This document shows positions 15,502 to 22,845 of a stretch of DNA of 33,660 bases, piece by piece. This stretch comes from CAYSPG01 sp964432885 (GTDB taxonomy: Bacteria; Bacteroidota; Bacteroidia; AKYH767-A; OLB10). The first letter of the stretch is position 1. Every line of letters begins with the position of its first letter. Location: contig CAYSPG010000030.1 of NCBI GenBank assembly GCA_964432885.1, forward strand, positions 1-33,660. The letters run 5' to 3'. The position numbers and the translations under genes are program-made. The notes below the pieces were generated by a model that did not search any database, was not told where the DNA came from, and was given only the letters and a program-made list of their open reading frames with translations.

Positions 15502-16521
15502 ATGCGCGTAGCAGTTGTAATTTTAAACTATAACGGAAAAAAACTTTTAGAACAGTTTTTGCCATCGGTAATAAAATATTCGCCCACAGCAGCAGTGCTA
15601 GTTGCCGATAATGCCTCAACTGATGATTCGGTTTTGTTTTTAGAAAAAAATTACGCAGGGGTTAAGCTAATTAAGCTTGCGCAAAACACAGGTTTTGCAG
15701 GAGGCTATAATGCTGCATTGAAGCAGGTAGATGCCGAATATTTTGTGCTGCTTAACTCAGATGTGGAGGTTACCGAAAACTGGCTTGAACCTTTAACCAG
15801 TTTTCTTGATGAAAATAAAAGTGTAGCATCATGCCAGCCCAAAATATTATCGTACAGCAATAAAAATTTGTTTGAACATGCAGGTGCTTCTGGCGGATAC
15901 ATTGATTATCTCGGTTATCCCTTTTGCAGAGGACGTTTGTTTACACATTTGGAGGAAGATAGCGGACAATATAATCAGCCTGTCGAAATTTTTTGGGCAT
16001 CGGGCGCGTGTATGTTTATTCGATCAAAGGTTTTTTTTGAGATGGGCGGCTTTGACGATTCTTTTTTTGCACATATGGAAGAAATTGATTTGTGTTGGCG
16101 CATGAAGCGCAAAGGGTACACACTTTTTGTTGTGCCCGGTTCAGTAGTTTATCATGTAGGCGGAGGCACTCTTCCAAAAAATAATCCACGCAAAACGTTT
16201 CTTAATTTCCGAAACAACCTTACCATGCTTTTTAAAAATCTTCCTCGCAACAAAATAATTCCTGTAATGGCAGTTCGTTTTTTTTTGGATATAGTGGCTG
16301 CGTTTAAGTTTTTGTTTGAAGGTGATTTTGCCGACAGCCTTGCAGTGGTAAAAGCGTACATTAGTTTTTACAGAAACCGGTCGATAATTAATAAAAAACG
16401 CAAAGCCATTTCTGATACCAAACAAATTGCAACAGCAATTTATCATGGCAGCATAGTTTTTGATTATTATGTAAAAGGGATAAAAAAATTCGCATCATTG
16501 AACAAAAAATTGTTTTCCTGA
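15502..16521 (+). CDS. GT2-family glycosyltransferase (rhamnosyltransferase-like)
   Basis: The 339-residue protein has a GT-A fold. It opens MRVAVVILNYNGKKLLEQFLPS, then ADNAST (35-40), NTGFAGGYNAAL (62-73) and the metal-binding NSDVEV (85-90). The central FWASGACMFIRSKVFFEMGGFDDSFF and EEIDLCWRMKRKGY (the catalytic ED-like pair) are typical of GT2 enzymes of the rhamnosyltransferase/WcaE type. A basic C-terminal region with a possible membrane-associated helix follows. Such enzymes add a sugar to a surface glycan from a nucleotide-sugar donor; the specific sugar is unknown. The next gene starts 12 bases downstream, suggesting one transcript. Confidence 0.9.
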   Translation: MRVAVVILNYNGKKLLEQFLPSVIKYSPTAAVLVADNASTDDSVLFLEKNYAGVKLIKLAQNTGFAGGYNAALKQVDAEYFVLLNSDVEVTENWLEPLTSFLDENKSVASCQPKILSYSNKNLFEHAGASGGYIDYLGYPFCRGRLFTHLEEDSGQYNQPVEIFWASGACMFIRSKVFFEMGGFDDSFFAHMEEIDLCWRMKRKGYTLFVVPGSVVYHVGGGTLPKNNPRKTFLNFRNNLTMLFKNLPRNKIIPVMAVRFFLDIVAAFKFLFEGDFADSLAVVKAYISFYRNRSIINKKRKAISDTKQIATAIYHGSIVFDYYVKGIKKFASLNKKLFS

Positions 16522-16533
16522 AAAAAAACTGCA

Positions 16534-17145
16534 ATGAAAATTATTTGTGTAGGCCGTAATTATGTTGATCATATTCACGAACTAAAAAACGAAGTAAACT
16601 CCGAACCAGTAATTTTTTTAAAACCTGAAACAGCCCAGCTACAGCCTAAGCTTCCTTTTTTTATTCCAACTTTTTCAAACGATGTACATCATGAGGTGGA
16701 GCTTGTTTTAAAAATTAATAAAACCGGGAAACATATTTCAGAAAAATTTGCAGATAAATATTTTGATGAAATAGGTATTGGTATTGATTTTACGGCACGC
16801 GATAAACAGGCGCAACTAAAATCAAAAGGACTTCCTTGGGAACTTGCAAAGGCTTTTGATGGCGCGGCACCAACGGATAAATTTTTGCCCAAAGAAAAAT
16901 TTGAATCGCTCGATAATATTAATTTTTCACTCCAAAAAAACGGAACCATAGTTCAGCAGGGTAACAGCGGCCAGATGATTTTTTCGTTTAACAAAATAAT
17001 TTCTTTTGTTTCGGAATACATAACGCTTAAAAAGGGCGATTTGATTTTTACAGGTACACCCAAAGGTGTATCGGCAGTTGCTGCCGGTGATGTGCTTGAA
17101 GCTTTTATTGGCACAGAAAAATTGCTAACCGTAAAGGTTAAGTAG
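16534..17145 (+). CDS. Fumarylacetoacetate hydrolase family protein
   Basis: The 203-residue protein starts MKIICVGRNYVDHIHELKNE and continues EPVIFLKPETA. Metal ligands are E54 and E56 in HHEVELVL and D85 in GIDFTARD, followed by KGLPWELAKAFDGAAP and LIFTGTPKGV near the end. This matches the short FAHD1/YcgM-like branch, whose members act on oxaloacetate, acylpyruvates or related 2-oxo acids in the cytoplasm. Exact substrate is not predictable. It probably shares a transcript with the upstream glycosyltransferase and converges on the SDR gene 10 bases away. Confidence 0.9.
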   Translation: MKIICVGRNYVDHIHELKNEVNSEPVIFLKPETAQLQPKLPFFIPTFSNDVHHEVELVLKINKTGKHISEKFADKYFDEIGIGIDFTARDKQAQLKSKGLPWELAKAFDGAAPTDKFLPKEKFESLDNINFSLQKNGTIVQQGNSGQMIFSFNKIISFVSEYITLKKGDLIFTGTPKGVSAVAAGDVLEAFIGTEKLLTVKVK

Positions 17146-17155
17146 TCCTGGTGTT

Positions 17156-17863
17156 TTAGGGCGTAGATGTTGCTACCGGAATAATTTTTCCGTTAAAATA
17201 ATTTGCACCGTTAATAGCAAACCAACTTACATATTCACCCATTTGTTTTGCACTTAAGGGGGCTTTTGCTCCCGGAAACGCATGGCCAAACATTTCGGTT
17301 TGCACGGCTCCAAGTGCAAGCGCATTAACCGCAATTTTTTTTGATTTAAATTCTTCGGCCAGGCATTCTGTTAAAACAGCCAACGCACCTTTGCTTGAAC
17401 TGTAGGCTGATAAGCCTGCAAACTTTGAAGTGCCGTTTACACCGCCTATACTTGTAATATTTATAATGTGCGGCTGTTTTGATTTTTCAAGATAGGGAAG
17501 AAAATGCTTTGTAATTTGAACTGCCGAAAAAACATTTACTTCATACACTTGCTTCCAGTCAGAAATGGTAAGTTCAAAAAATGGTTTGTTTATGAGATGG
17601 CCTGCGTTATTAATTAATACGTCAATGTGTGTGAGTTTAATTTCTTCAAGATAAATTTTTATGTCGCTCCCCTCAATAGCAGCAATATCATTGGCGTAAA
17701 TAAAAACTTTTGAGTTGCTGTTTTCTTTTAGGCACTCCTGTTTTAAGGCAAGTAGTTTATCATCATTGCGGGCAATGGCAATAACTGTATGATTTTGTTT
17801 AGCTAACTCTTTAGCGGTTTGGTAGCCAATTCCGTTTGATGCTCCTGTTATTACTACATTCAT
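17156..17863 (-). CDS. Short-chain dehydrogenase/reductase
   Basis: The 235-residue protein is a classical SDR: nucleotide-binding TGASNGIG at 6-13, NNAG at 85-88, catalytic S138 (NITS), Y154 and K158 in YSSSK. The N-terminal R32 after the second strand favours NADP(H). The segment after the active site (LGAVQTEMFGHAFPG) closes over the substrate. It is cytoplasmic. The substrate is unknown; small SDRs of this size in Bacteroidota act on varied carbonyl compounds or sugars. It is a single gene, divergent from the membrane-protein gene at 17922. Confidence 0.9.
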   Translation of the reverse strand: MNVVITGASNGIGYQTAKELAKQNHTVIAIARNDDKLLALKQECLKENSNSKVFIYANDIAAIEGSDIKIYLEEIKLTHIDVLINNAGHLINKPFFELTISDWKQVYEVNVFSAVQITKHFLPYLEKSKQPHIINITSIGGVNGTSKFAGLSAYSSSKGALAVLTECLAEEFKSKKIAVNALALGAVQTEMFGHAFPGAKAPLSAKQMGEYVSWFAINGANYFNGKIIPVATSTP

Positions 17864-17921
17864 AGTTCATATTTATAAAACCAAATAAAGTAATTTTACA
17901 CAAGCAAAAATCGCCAATAAA

Positions 17922-18488
17922 ATGATTCGCAAATTTCTTTATTTACAAATGCTACTTATTTGTATTGCCTCAGGTGTATTGGTAGCCCAACCCGATACAC
18001 TTGAATCACAACCTGCAAAGCAGCGCACACCGCTTAAAGACCGGATATATTTTGGCGGCAATTTGGGTTTGCAATTTGGCAATCAAACGTATATTGATAT
18101 TTCGCCATTGGTTGGTTACAAGTTTACCGAAAAATTTTCGGCAGGTGTGGGCATTACGTATATTTATTACAAGCAGCATTTTAAAAATTATCCTCAATAC
18201 GATTACTCAACCAGCATTTACGGTGGTCGTGTTTTTTCGCGCTATTATTTTATCGAAAATCTTTTTGGGCATGTAGAAGTAGAAATGTTGAACATGGAAG
18301 TGTTTAACACTATTAAGTATGATTATGAGCGAAAAAATATTTTAAGCCCCTTTGTTGGGGCAGGGTATGTGCAGCGTTTTGGCGAGCGAAGCGGAATTTA
18401 TATTATGCTTTTGTATAACCTTAACGATACCCCAGATTCGCCATATAGCAATCCTGTGGTGCGTATAGGAGTTAACCTTGGAATTTAA
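17922..18488 (+). CDS. Outer-membrane beta-barrel-like protein
   Basis: This 188-residue protein has a signal peptide (MIRKFLYLQMLLICIASGVLVAQ). The mature part alternates hydrophobic and polar residues with many aromatics (IYFGGNLGLQFGNQTYIDISPLV and similar strands) and ends GVNLGI, as in small outer-membrane barrels of about eight strands. No enzyme motif is seen. It is not in an obvious operon and converges on the T9SS gene with a 7-base gap. The function is unknown; a porin-like or structural role is inference only. Confidence 0.75.
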   Translation: MIRKFLYLQMLLICIASGVLVAQPDTLESQPAKQRTPLKDRIYFGGNLGLQFGNQTYIDISPLVGYKFTEKFSAGVGITYIYYKQHFKNYPQYDYSTSIYGGRVFSRYYFIENLFGHVEVEMLNMEVFNTIKYDYERKNILSPFVGAGYVQRFGERSGIYIMLLYNLNDTPDSPYSNPVVRIGVNLGI

Positions 18489-18495
18489 TCAGGAG

Positions 18496-19617
18496 TTAAA
18501 TTTTAACAAATTTTTTTCTTTCCGTTTTTCCGTTTTGTTTTAGTTCTAAAAAATAAACTCCTTTGGGTAAGGCACTAATGTCAACAGATGATTTAGTGCT
18601 AAGCAATTTTGCCGGTGTTATAATTATTCTCCCAGCGGCATCGTATATCGTATAAGTAACATCAGCAAATTGGTTTACAATAATTGAAATGCTGTTTTCA
18701 GCAAGATTAGGTAAAAGAGAAAAATCTATTTCCTTTGCCACATTACCCACATTTAAGGGCGTGCCGGGAGTACAACTTGCCAAATCATTATGTATCGAAA
18801 TGCCTGAAGGTAATGGAATTGGCGTTCCGGCTGTTGCTGCACCTGCCGAAAACGTTACAGGCAAAATTTTATTTCCTAACGTTGGATTTGATGCACCAAA
18901 GCCCAGATAAAGGGTGTTGCCTGAAATAAAGCATCCATAACCGTGAATCATGTCAACAACAAAAGGATACTGCTGAATGATTTGCCCTGCCGGGTTAATA
19001 ACTACTATTGAATCGCTCATTAAAGTGCCTGAGGTGTTGCGCGTAAGCATATACACATTTCCAATGGCATCACAGGCCAAATCGGCAAGCCCTGAATACT
19101 TATTTATCGAAAAAAACAAAGTGTAGTTTATTCCATCATACTTTGTTATGTTGGATGGAGTGGTGGAGTTATCAAGAAAGTAAACCAAGTTTCCGTAGCC
19201 GGTTGCATTGGGCAAATAGCCGGGTGCAGGCGGACCCGTTATCCAATTGCTTGCGCCATCCCAATAAAATACCTGATTGCCGGTGCTGGTATAAAATGTG
19301 GGAGACACAACACCTCCATTTAAGTTATTGCTTATTGCAAGTGAATAGCCGGGGCAAGTAGCAATTGAGTTGCCTGTATAGGTAATTACATTGCCAGTAA
19401 TGTCAAACTCCTTTAACTCAGATGTGCTAACATCGGTTCCCCAAAACGAGTTTGAAGTGCTGCAGGCTGCAGAGGCTGTGTCTAATCCAAGTCCTGATGA
19501 ATTTTTTTGGTGATATGTTAGTCCCCCTGTATCGTAAATATTATTTGCAGGGTTAAATTGTGCAATTGTAGTATTGCAACATATAGCAAAGGCAATTAAT
19601 ATGTAAAATGCTTTCAT
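18496..19617 (-). CDS. T9SS-secreted protein of unknown function
   Basis: The 373-residue protein has a signal peptide (MKAFYILIAFAICCNTTIAQ) and a type A C-terminal sorting domain from about residue 300 (FSLLPNLAENSISIIVNQF to RKKFVKI, with DAAGRII and LPKGVYFLEL). The middle 280 residues contain repeated short strands (VFYWDGASNWI, LVYFLDNSTTP, IGNVYMLTRN, TLYLGFGASNP) that suggest a beta-propeller of the kind found in surface proteins. No catalytic motif is evident. The CTD is less canonical than the others in the window: LPNLAENS stands where PNP is usual. Export to the cell surface is probable. Confidence 0.85.
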   Translation of the reverse strand: MKAFYILIAFAICCNTTIAQFNPANNIYDTGGLTYHQKNSSGLGLDTASAACSTSNSFWGTDVSTSELKEFDITGNVITYTGNSIATCPGYSLAISNNLNGGVVSPTFYTSTGNQVFYWDGASNWITGPPAPGYLPNATGYGNLVYFLDNSTTPSNITKYDGINYTLFFSINKYSGLADLACDAIGNVYMLTRNTSGTLMSDSIVVINPAGQIIQQYPFVVDMIHGYGCFISGNTLYLGFGASNPTLGNKILPVTFSAGAATAGTPIPLPSGISIHNDLASCTPGTPLNVGNVAKEIDFSLLPNLAENSISIIVNQFADVTYTIYDAAGRIIITPAKLLSTKSSVDISALPKGVYFLELKQNGKTERKKFVKI

Positions 19618-19661
19618 GCTGTTTTATTTTTTTAAGGTTAAAAATTTAATACAAATGCTTT

Positions 19662-20372
19662 TTATTTTCCAAACACTTTTTTCAAAATATCATTGATGCG
19701 TGCCGCTGGGTCTTTTCTTATTTTTAATTCTTCCTCGGCAATAAGTGTAAAAAGTCCTTCAATGGCTTTTAGTGTAACATATTCTTCAAGGTCAGGATTC
19801 ATTTTTTTTACCAGTGGAATTTGATTGTATGTTTTTGTAAGCGGTTTCCAGTATTTGGTAAGTTCAACTTTGTTTAACGAACTTTTTACAATGGGTTTAA
19901 ATGCAGCTTTTAATCCATCCATCGATCCTTTTTTTAAAAACTGTGTTGCGGCATCATTGTTTCCTCTTAAAATGTTTAATCCATCGGTAATAGTAATTTT
20001 GGTAATGGCATCAACAAAAACGGGTGCAGCGCTTTTTGCTGCATCTTCGGCAGCACGGTTTAGTGTTTTAACAAATTTTGTAACCTCCTTATCCATTCCT
20101 AACGCACGCAATTGCTTTTCCATGTTTTGCGCTTCTTTAGGAAATGGTATTTTTATTTTAGGGTTCTTGTAATATCCATCCAGCTTTGATGCAAGCGCGG
20201 TTGAATTATTGGTGCCTACTTTCAAAGCTTCTTTTAACCCTTTAATTATTTCATCGTTTGATAAATTGGTTGTGCCGCTTATGGCATTTTGTACCTGGTT
20301 AATTATATTGCTTTGTGCATTTGCAAGTTGCATGGAGGCAAGGCAAATAATAAAAACAAAAATTTTTCGCAT
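19662..20372 (-). CDS. DUF4197 family exported protein
   Basis: The 236-residue protein has a signal peptide (MRKIFVFIICLASMQLANA) and a single, mostly helical domain. Recognisable DUF4197 stretches are LSNDEIIKGLKEALKVGT, IPFPKEAQNMEKQLRALG, FVKTLNRAAEDAAKSAAPVF and MNPDLEEYVTLKAIEGLF. The family is widespread in Gram-negative bacteria and has no established function. Length is typical. It is divergent from cinA, 134 bases away, and appears to be a single-gene unit. Confidence 0.9.
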   Translation of the reverse strand: MRKIFVFIICLASMQLANAQSNIINQVQNAISGTTNLSNDEIIKGLKEALKVGTNNSTALASKLDGYYKNPKIKIPFPKEAQNMEKQLRALGMDKEVTKFVKTLNRAAEDAAKSAAPVFVDAITKITITDGLNILRGNNDAATQFLKKGSMDGLKAAFKPIVKSSLNKVELTKYWKPLTKTYNQIPLVKKMNPDLEEYVTLKAIEGLFTLIAEEELKIRKDPAARINDILKKVFGK

Positions 20373-20506
20373 ATTTTTTATTTGATTTGTTTGTTGGTGA
20401 TAAATCTAAAATTGTATTTCCAAACTTCCTGCCACTTGCTGGCTGCTTTAATTTAATTTAGCCAAAAATAATTAGTCTGTTGATTTTTAATTATTAATTC
20501 ACTGAT

Positions 20507-21754
20507 ATGACAAATGTAGAACTTCTTACCATTGGTGATGAATTGTTGATAGGGCAGGTAGTAAATACCAATTCGGCATGGATGGGTGTTGAGCTTAACA
20601 AAGCCGGTTTTGTTGTAAAACAAATTACATCGGTTAGTGATAATGCTAATAATATTATTCAAGCGCTTGATTTAGCCGATAAACGGGCAGATGTAATTTT
20701 AATTACCGGTGGGCTTGGCCCAACCAAGGACGATATTACCAAACACACTTTATGCAAGTACTTTAACACACCACTTGTGTTTGACGAAAAAGCGTATGCA
20801 TTGCTTGAAGAGCGATTTGCCCGTTACGGTCGAAAAGTTTCTGAAACCAACCGTCACCAGGCAGAACTGCCACAGGCCTGCACCCCCATTTATAATAAAA
20901 ACGGAACGGCATGCGGTATGGTATTTGAGCGTGAAAATAAAATGATTGTTTCAATGCCCGGTGTTCCGTTTGAAATGAAAGCCATGATGACCAACGATGT
21001 GATACCAATGCTAAGGAAAAAGTATAAGCCTGTAAACATTGTGCACAAAACGGTTTTAACACAGGGTATTGGCGAATCGGATTTGTCGGATAAAATAGCT
21101 GCGTGGGAAACATCATTGCCTGCCAATATGAAACTTGCTTATTTGCCTGCTCCGGGTATGGTAAGGCTAAGGCTTTCGGCCATAGGCGATGATAAGGATT
21201 TGGAAGAAAAAACTACTGCCCAAATTAATTTACTTACACCACTTATTACACAATACGTTTATGGATATGAGGACATAACTATTGAAGAGGTAGTGGGTAA
21301 ATTATTAACCTCTAAAAACAAATCGCTTGCCATTGCCGAAAGTTGCACGGGCGGGTATGTTTCGCATTTAATTACCAGCGTGCCCGGTAGCTCAAAATAT
21401 TTTATTGGCTCGGTATTGTCGTATGCAAACAAAATAAAGTGTGATGAGTTAGGTGTTGACGCAAAACTTTTTGAAACTGTTGGCGCTGTTAGCGAAGAAG
21501 TGGTAAAGCAAATGGCCGAAGGTGTACGTAGGAAATTTGGTGCCGATTATTCAATTGCAACATCAGGCATTGCCGGGCCAGCGGGCGGAAGCGAATGGAA
21601 ACCTGTGGGCACGGTGTGTATTGCCATTAGTTCAGAACAAAATACCATTACCAAAAAATTTTTATTGGGCAATGAGCGACTGCGCATCATTAGTGTGGCA
21701 TCACAAACGGCATTAAACATGCTGCGCAAAATGGTTGAAGCCGAAAATCCATAG
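20507..21754 (+). CDS. cinA: CinA: nicotinamide-nucleotide amidohydrolase family protein
   Basis: The 415-residue protein has the two CinA domains. Residues 1-170 are the MoaB-like domain (LLTIGDELLIGQVVNTNSAWM, ITGGLGPTKDDITK, MPGVPFEMKAMM), which in some members hydrolyses ADP-ribose. Residues about 255-410 are the PncC-type amidohydrolase domain (LAIAESCTGGYVSHLITSVP, SYANKIK, GAVSEEVV, ATSGIAGPAGG), which deamidates NMN and recycles pyridine nucleotides. Both domains look complete. The next gene begins one base after the stop (TAG-C-ATG). Confidence 0.95.
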   Translation: MTNVELLTIGDELLIGQVVNTNSAWMGVELNKAGFVVKQITSVSDNANNIIQALDLADKRADVILITGGLGPTKDDITKHTLCKYFNTPLVFDEKAYALLEERFARYGRKVSETNRHQAELPQACTPIYNKNGTACGMVFERENKMIVSMPGVPFEMKAMMTNDVIPMLRKKYKPVNIVHKTVLTQGIGESDLSDKIAAWETSLPANMKLAYLPAPGMVRLRLSAIGDDKDLEEKTTAQINLLTPLITQYVYGYEDITIEEVVGKLLTSKNKSLAIAESCTGGYVSHLITSVPGSSKYFIGSVLSYANKIKCDELGVDAKLFETVGAVSEEVVKQMAEGVRRKFGADYSIATSGIAGPAGGSEWKPVGTVCIAISSEQNTITKKFLLGNERLRIISVASQTALNMLRKMVEAENP

Positions 21755-21755
21755 C

Positions 21756-22412
21756 ATGGCAGTGGCGATTACTTTTTTTCAAAAATTACTGAGTTACCTG
21801 GTACCTGTAACTGTGCTAAAAACAAAAAGCACTTATAATCCGGTGCTTGAAGTGGCTGTTGAAAATGGTGTGCTGGTTTTAAATTCGGCCAATGCAAATT
21901 ATTCGTACGGTAGTTTGTTCAGGGTTTTTAAAAAGGCATTTGATGTTTTTAAAATTGATGTAACAGTTCATCAAAATATTTTATTGCTGGGCATGGGTGC
22001 AGGCAGTGTTGCAAAATATATAGCACAAAAAAATCCCGATGCAAAAATTGATGCTGTAGAAATAGATGAAAGCGTAATTGCAATTGCCGAGCAGGTTTTT
22101 AAAATCAATACGTATAAAAACATACGCATAATACATGCCGATGCACAGGCATATTTGGCGCATTGCACCGGCACATACCATTTGGTTTTGGTCGACCTGT
22201 TTGTTGATGACCTGGTGCCTCAATTTTGTATCACACCGGATTTTGCCACAGCAATAAAAAATGTGTTGGCTCAAAATGGACTAATAGTGTTTAACCTGAG
22301 TATGAATAAAAATCAAAAGGTTGTTGCAGCAGCAGAAGCTGAATTTAAAAAGTTATTTAGCCAAACAGAATTAAAAACAGTAAAAGGAAATGCAATGATT
22401 TATGCATCCTGA
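21756..22412 (+). CDS. Spermidine synthase-like SAM-dependent methyltransferase
   Basis: The 218-residue protein has a Rossmann core of the spermidine synthase type: LLLGMGAGSVAKY at 77-89 (motif I), DAVEIDES at 99-106 (motif II) and ADAQAYL near 128. The first 70 residues form the short N-terminal strand domain typical of spermidine-synthase-like proteins. The polyamine-binding aspartates of true SpeE are not clearly present, so a methyltransferase or other role is as likely. The ATG at 21756 is chosen over an in-frame TTG at 21735 because it begins one base after the cinA stop. Coupled translation with CinA is likely. Confidence 0.8.
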   Translation: MAVAITFFQKLLSYLVPVTVLKTKSTYNPVLEVAVENGVLVLNSANANYSYGSLFRVFKKAFDVFKIDVTVHQNILLLGMGAGSVAKYIAQKNPDAKIDAVEIDESVIAIAEQVFKINTYKNIRIIHADAQAYLAHCTGTYHLVLVDLFVDDLVPQFCITPDFATAIKNVLAQNGLIVFNLSMNKNQKVVAAAEAEFKKLFSQTELKTVKGNAMIYAS

Positions 22413-22415
22413 TTT

Positions 22416-22820
22416 TTACTCATACTGAGCCTTGCCATTATCTGTAGCACTGCCCAATGTAGCCGAGTAGGTAATTGAAAATTTTTGACCTGAAAAAACT
22501 CCTGAGCCATTAATGGTGTAATCATCAACCACCTGTGAGGGAACAACGATGCTATTGCCCGAAACTTCGGCAGTAACCGAATTGGATGAGCCTAACTGGT
22601 AAAAATTGCGCAGAAGTATTTGGTTTCCTTCGCCCGATTTTTCAACCGTAACACCATACGTGCGTAAGCTGGCATCGGTATAGCTGGTATCTCTACAGGT
22701 CCAGCTTCCGGTAAATTTATCACGTTCGTCAAGTTCTACATTGTCATCGTCAGGTGCACATGCAGAAAACATAGTGGCGGCAAATGCCGCTAAAACAAAA
22801 TGTCTTTTTAGTAATTTCAT
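22416..22820 (-). CDS. Small predicted lipoprotein
   Basis: The 134-residue protein has a lipoprotein signal (MKLLKRHFVLAAFAATMFSAC) with the lipobox FSAC and a charged start of the mature part (APDDDNVELDERDKF). The remainder contains beta-strand-like segments and GSWTCRDTSY, as in lipocalin-like or calycin-type small exported proteins, but no family is firmly recognised. It lies 25 bases from the end of the upstream LRR gene on the same strand. Outer-membrane or periplasmic attachment is likely. Its 3' end meets the methyltransferase gene with a 3-base gap. Confidence 0.75.
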   Translation of the reverse strand: MKLLKRHFVLAAFAATMFSACAPDDDNVELDERDKFTGSWTCRDTSYTDASLRTYGVTVEKSGEGNQILLRNFYQLGSSNSVTAEVSGNSIVVPSQVVDDYTINGSGVFSGQKFSITYSATLGSATDNGKAQYE

Positions 22821-22824
22821 GTTT

Positions 22825-22832
22825 CAAAAGTA
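22825..22832 (-). promoter_or_regulatory. -7 box directly upstream of the small lipoprotein gene
   Basis: Read on the minus strand the sequence is TACTTTTG, an exact TAnnTTTG box, ending four bases before the ATG at 22820. If used, the transcript would be leaderless. No TTG box at the expected spacing was found. Confidence 0.4.
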
Positions 22833-22845
22833 AGTAACTATAAGC

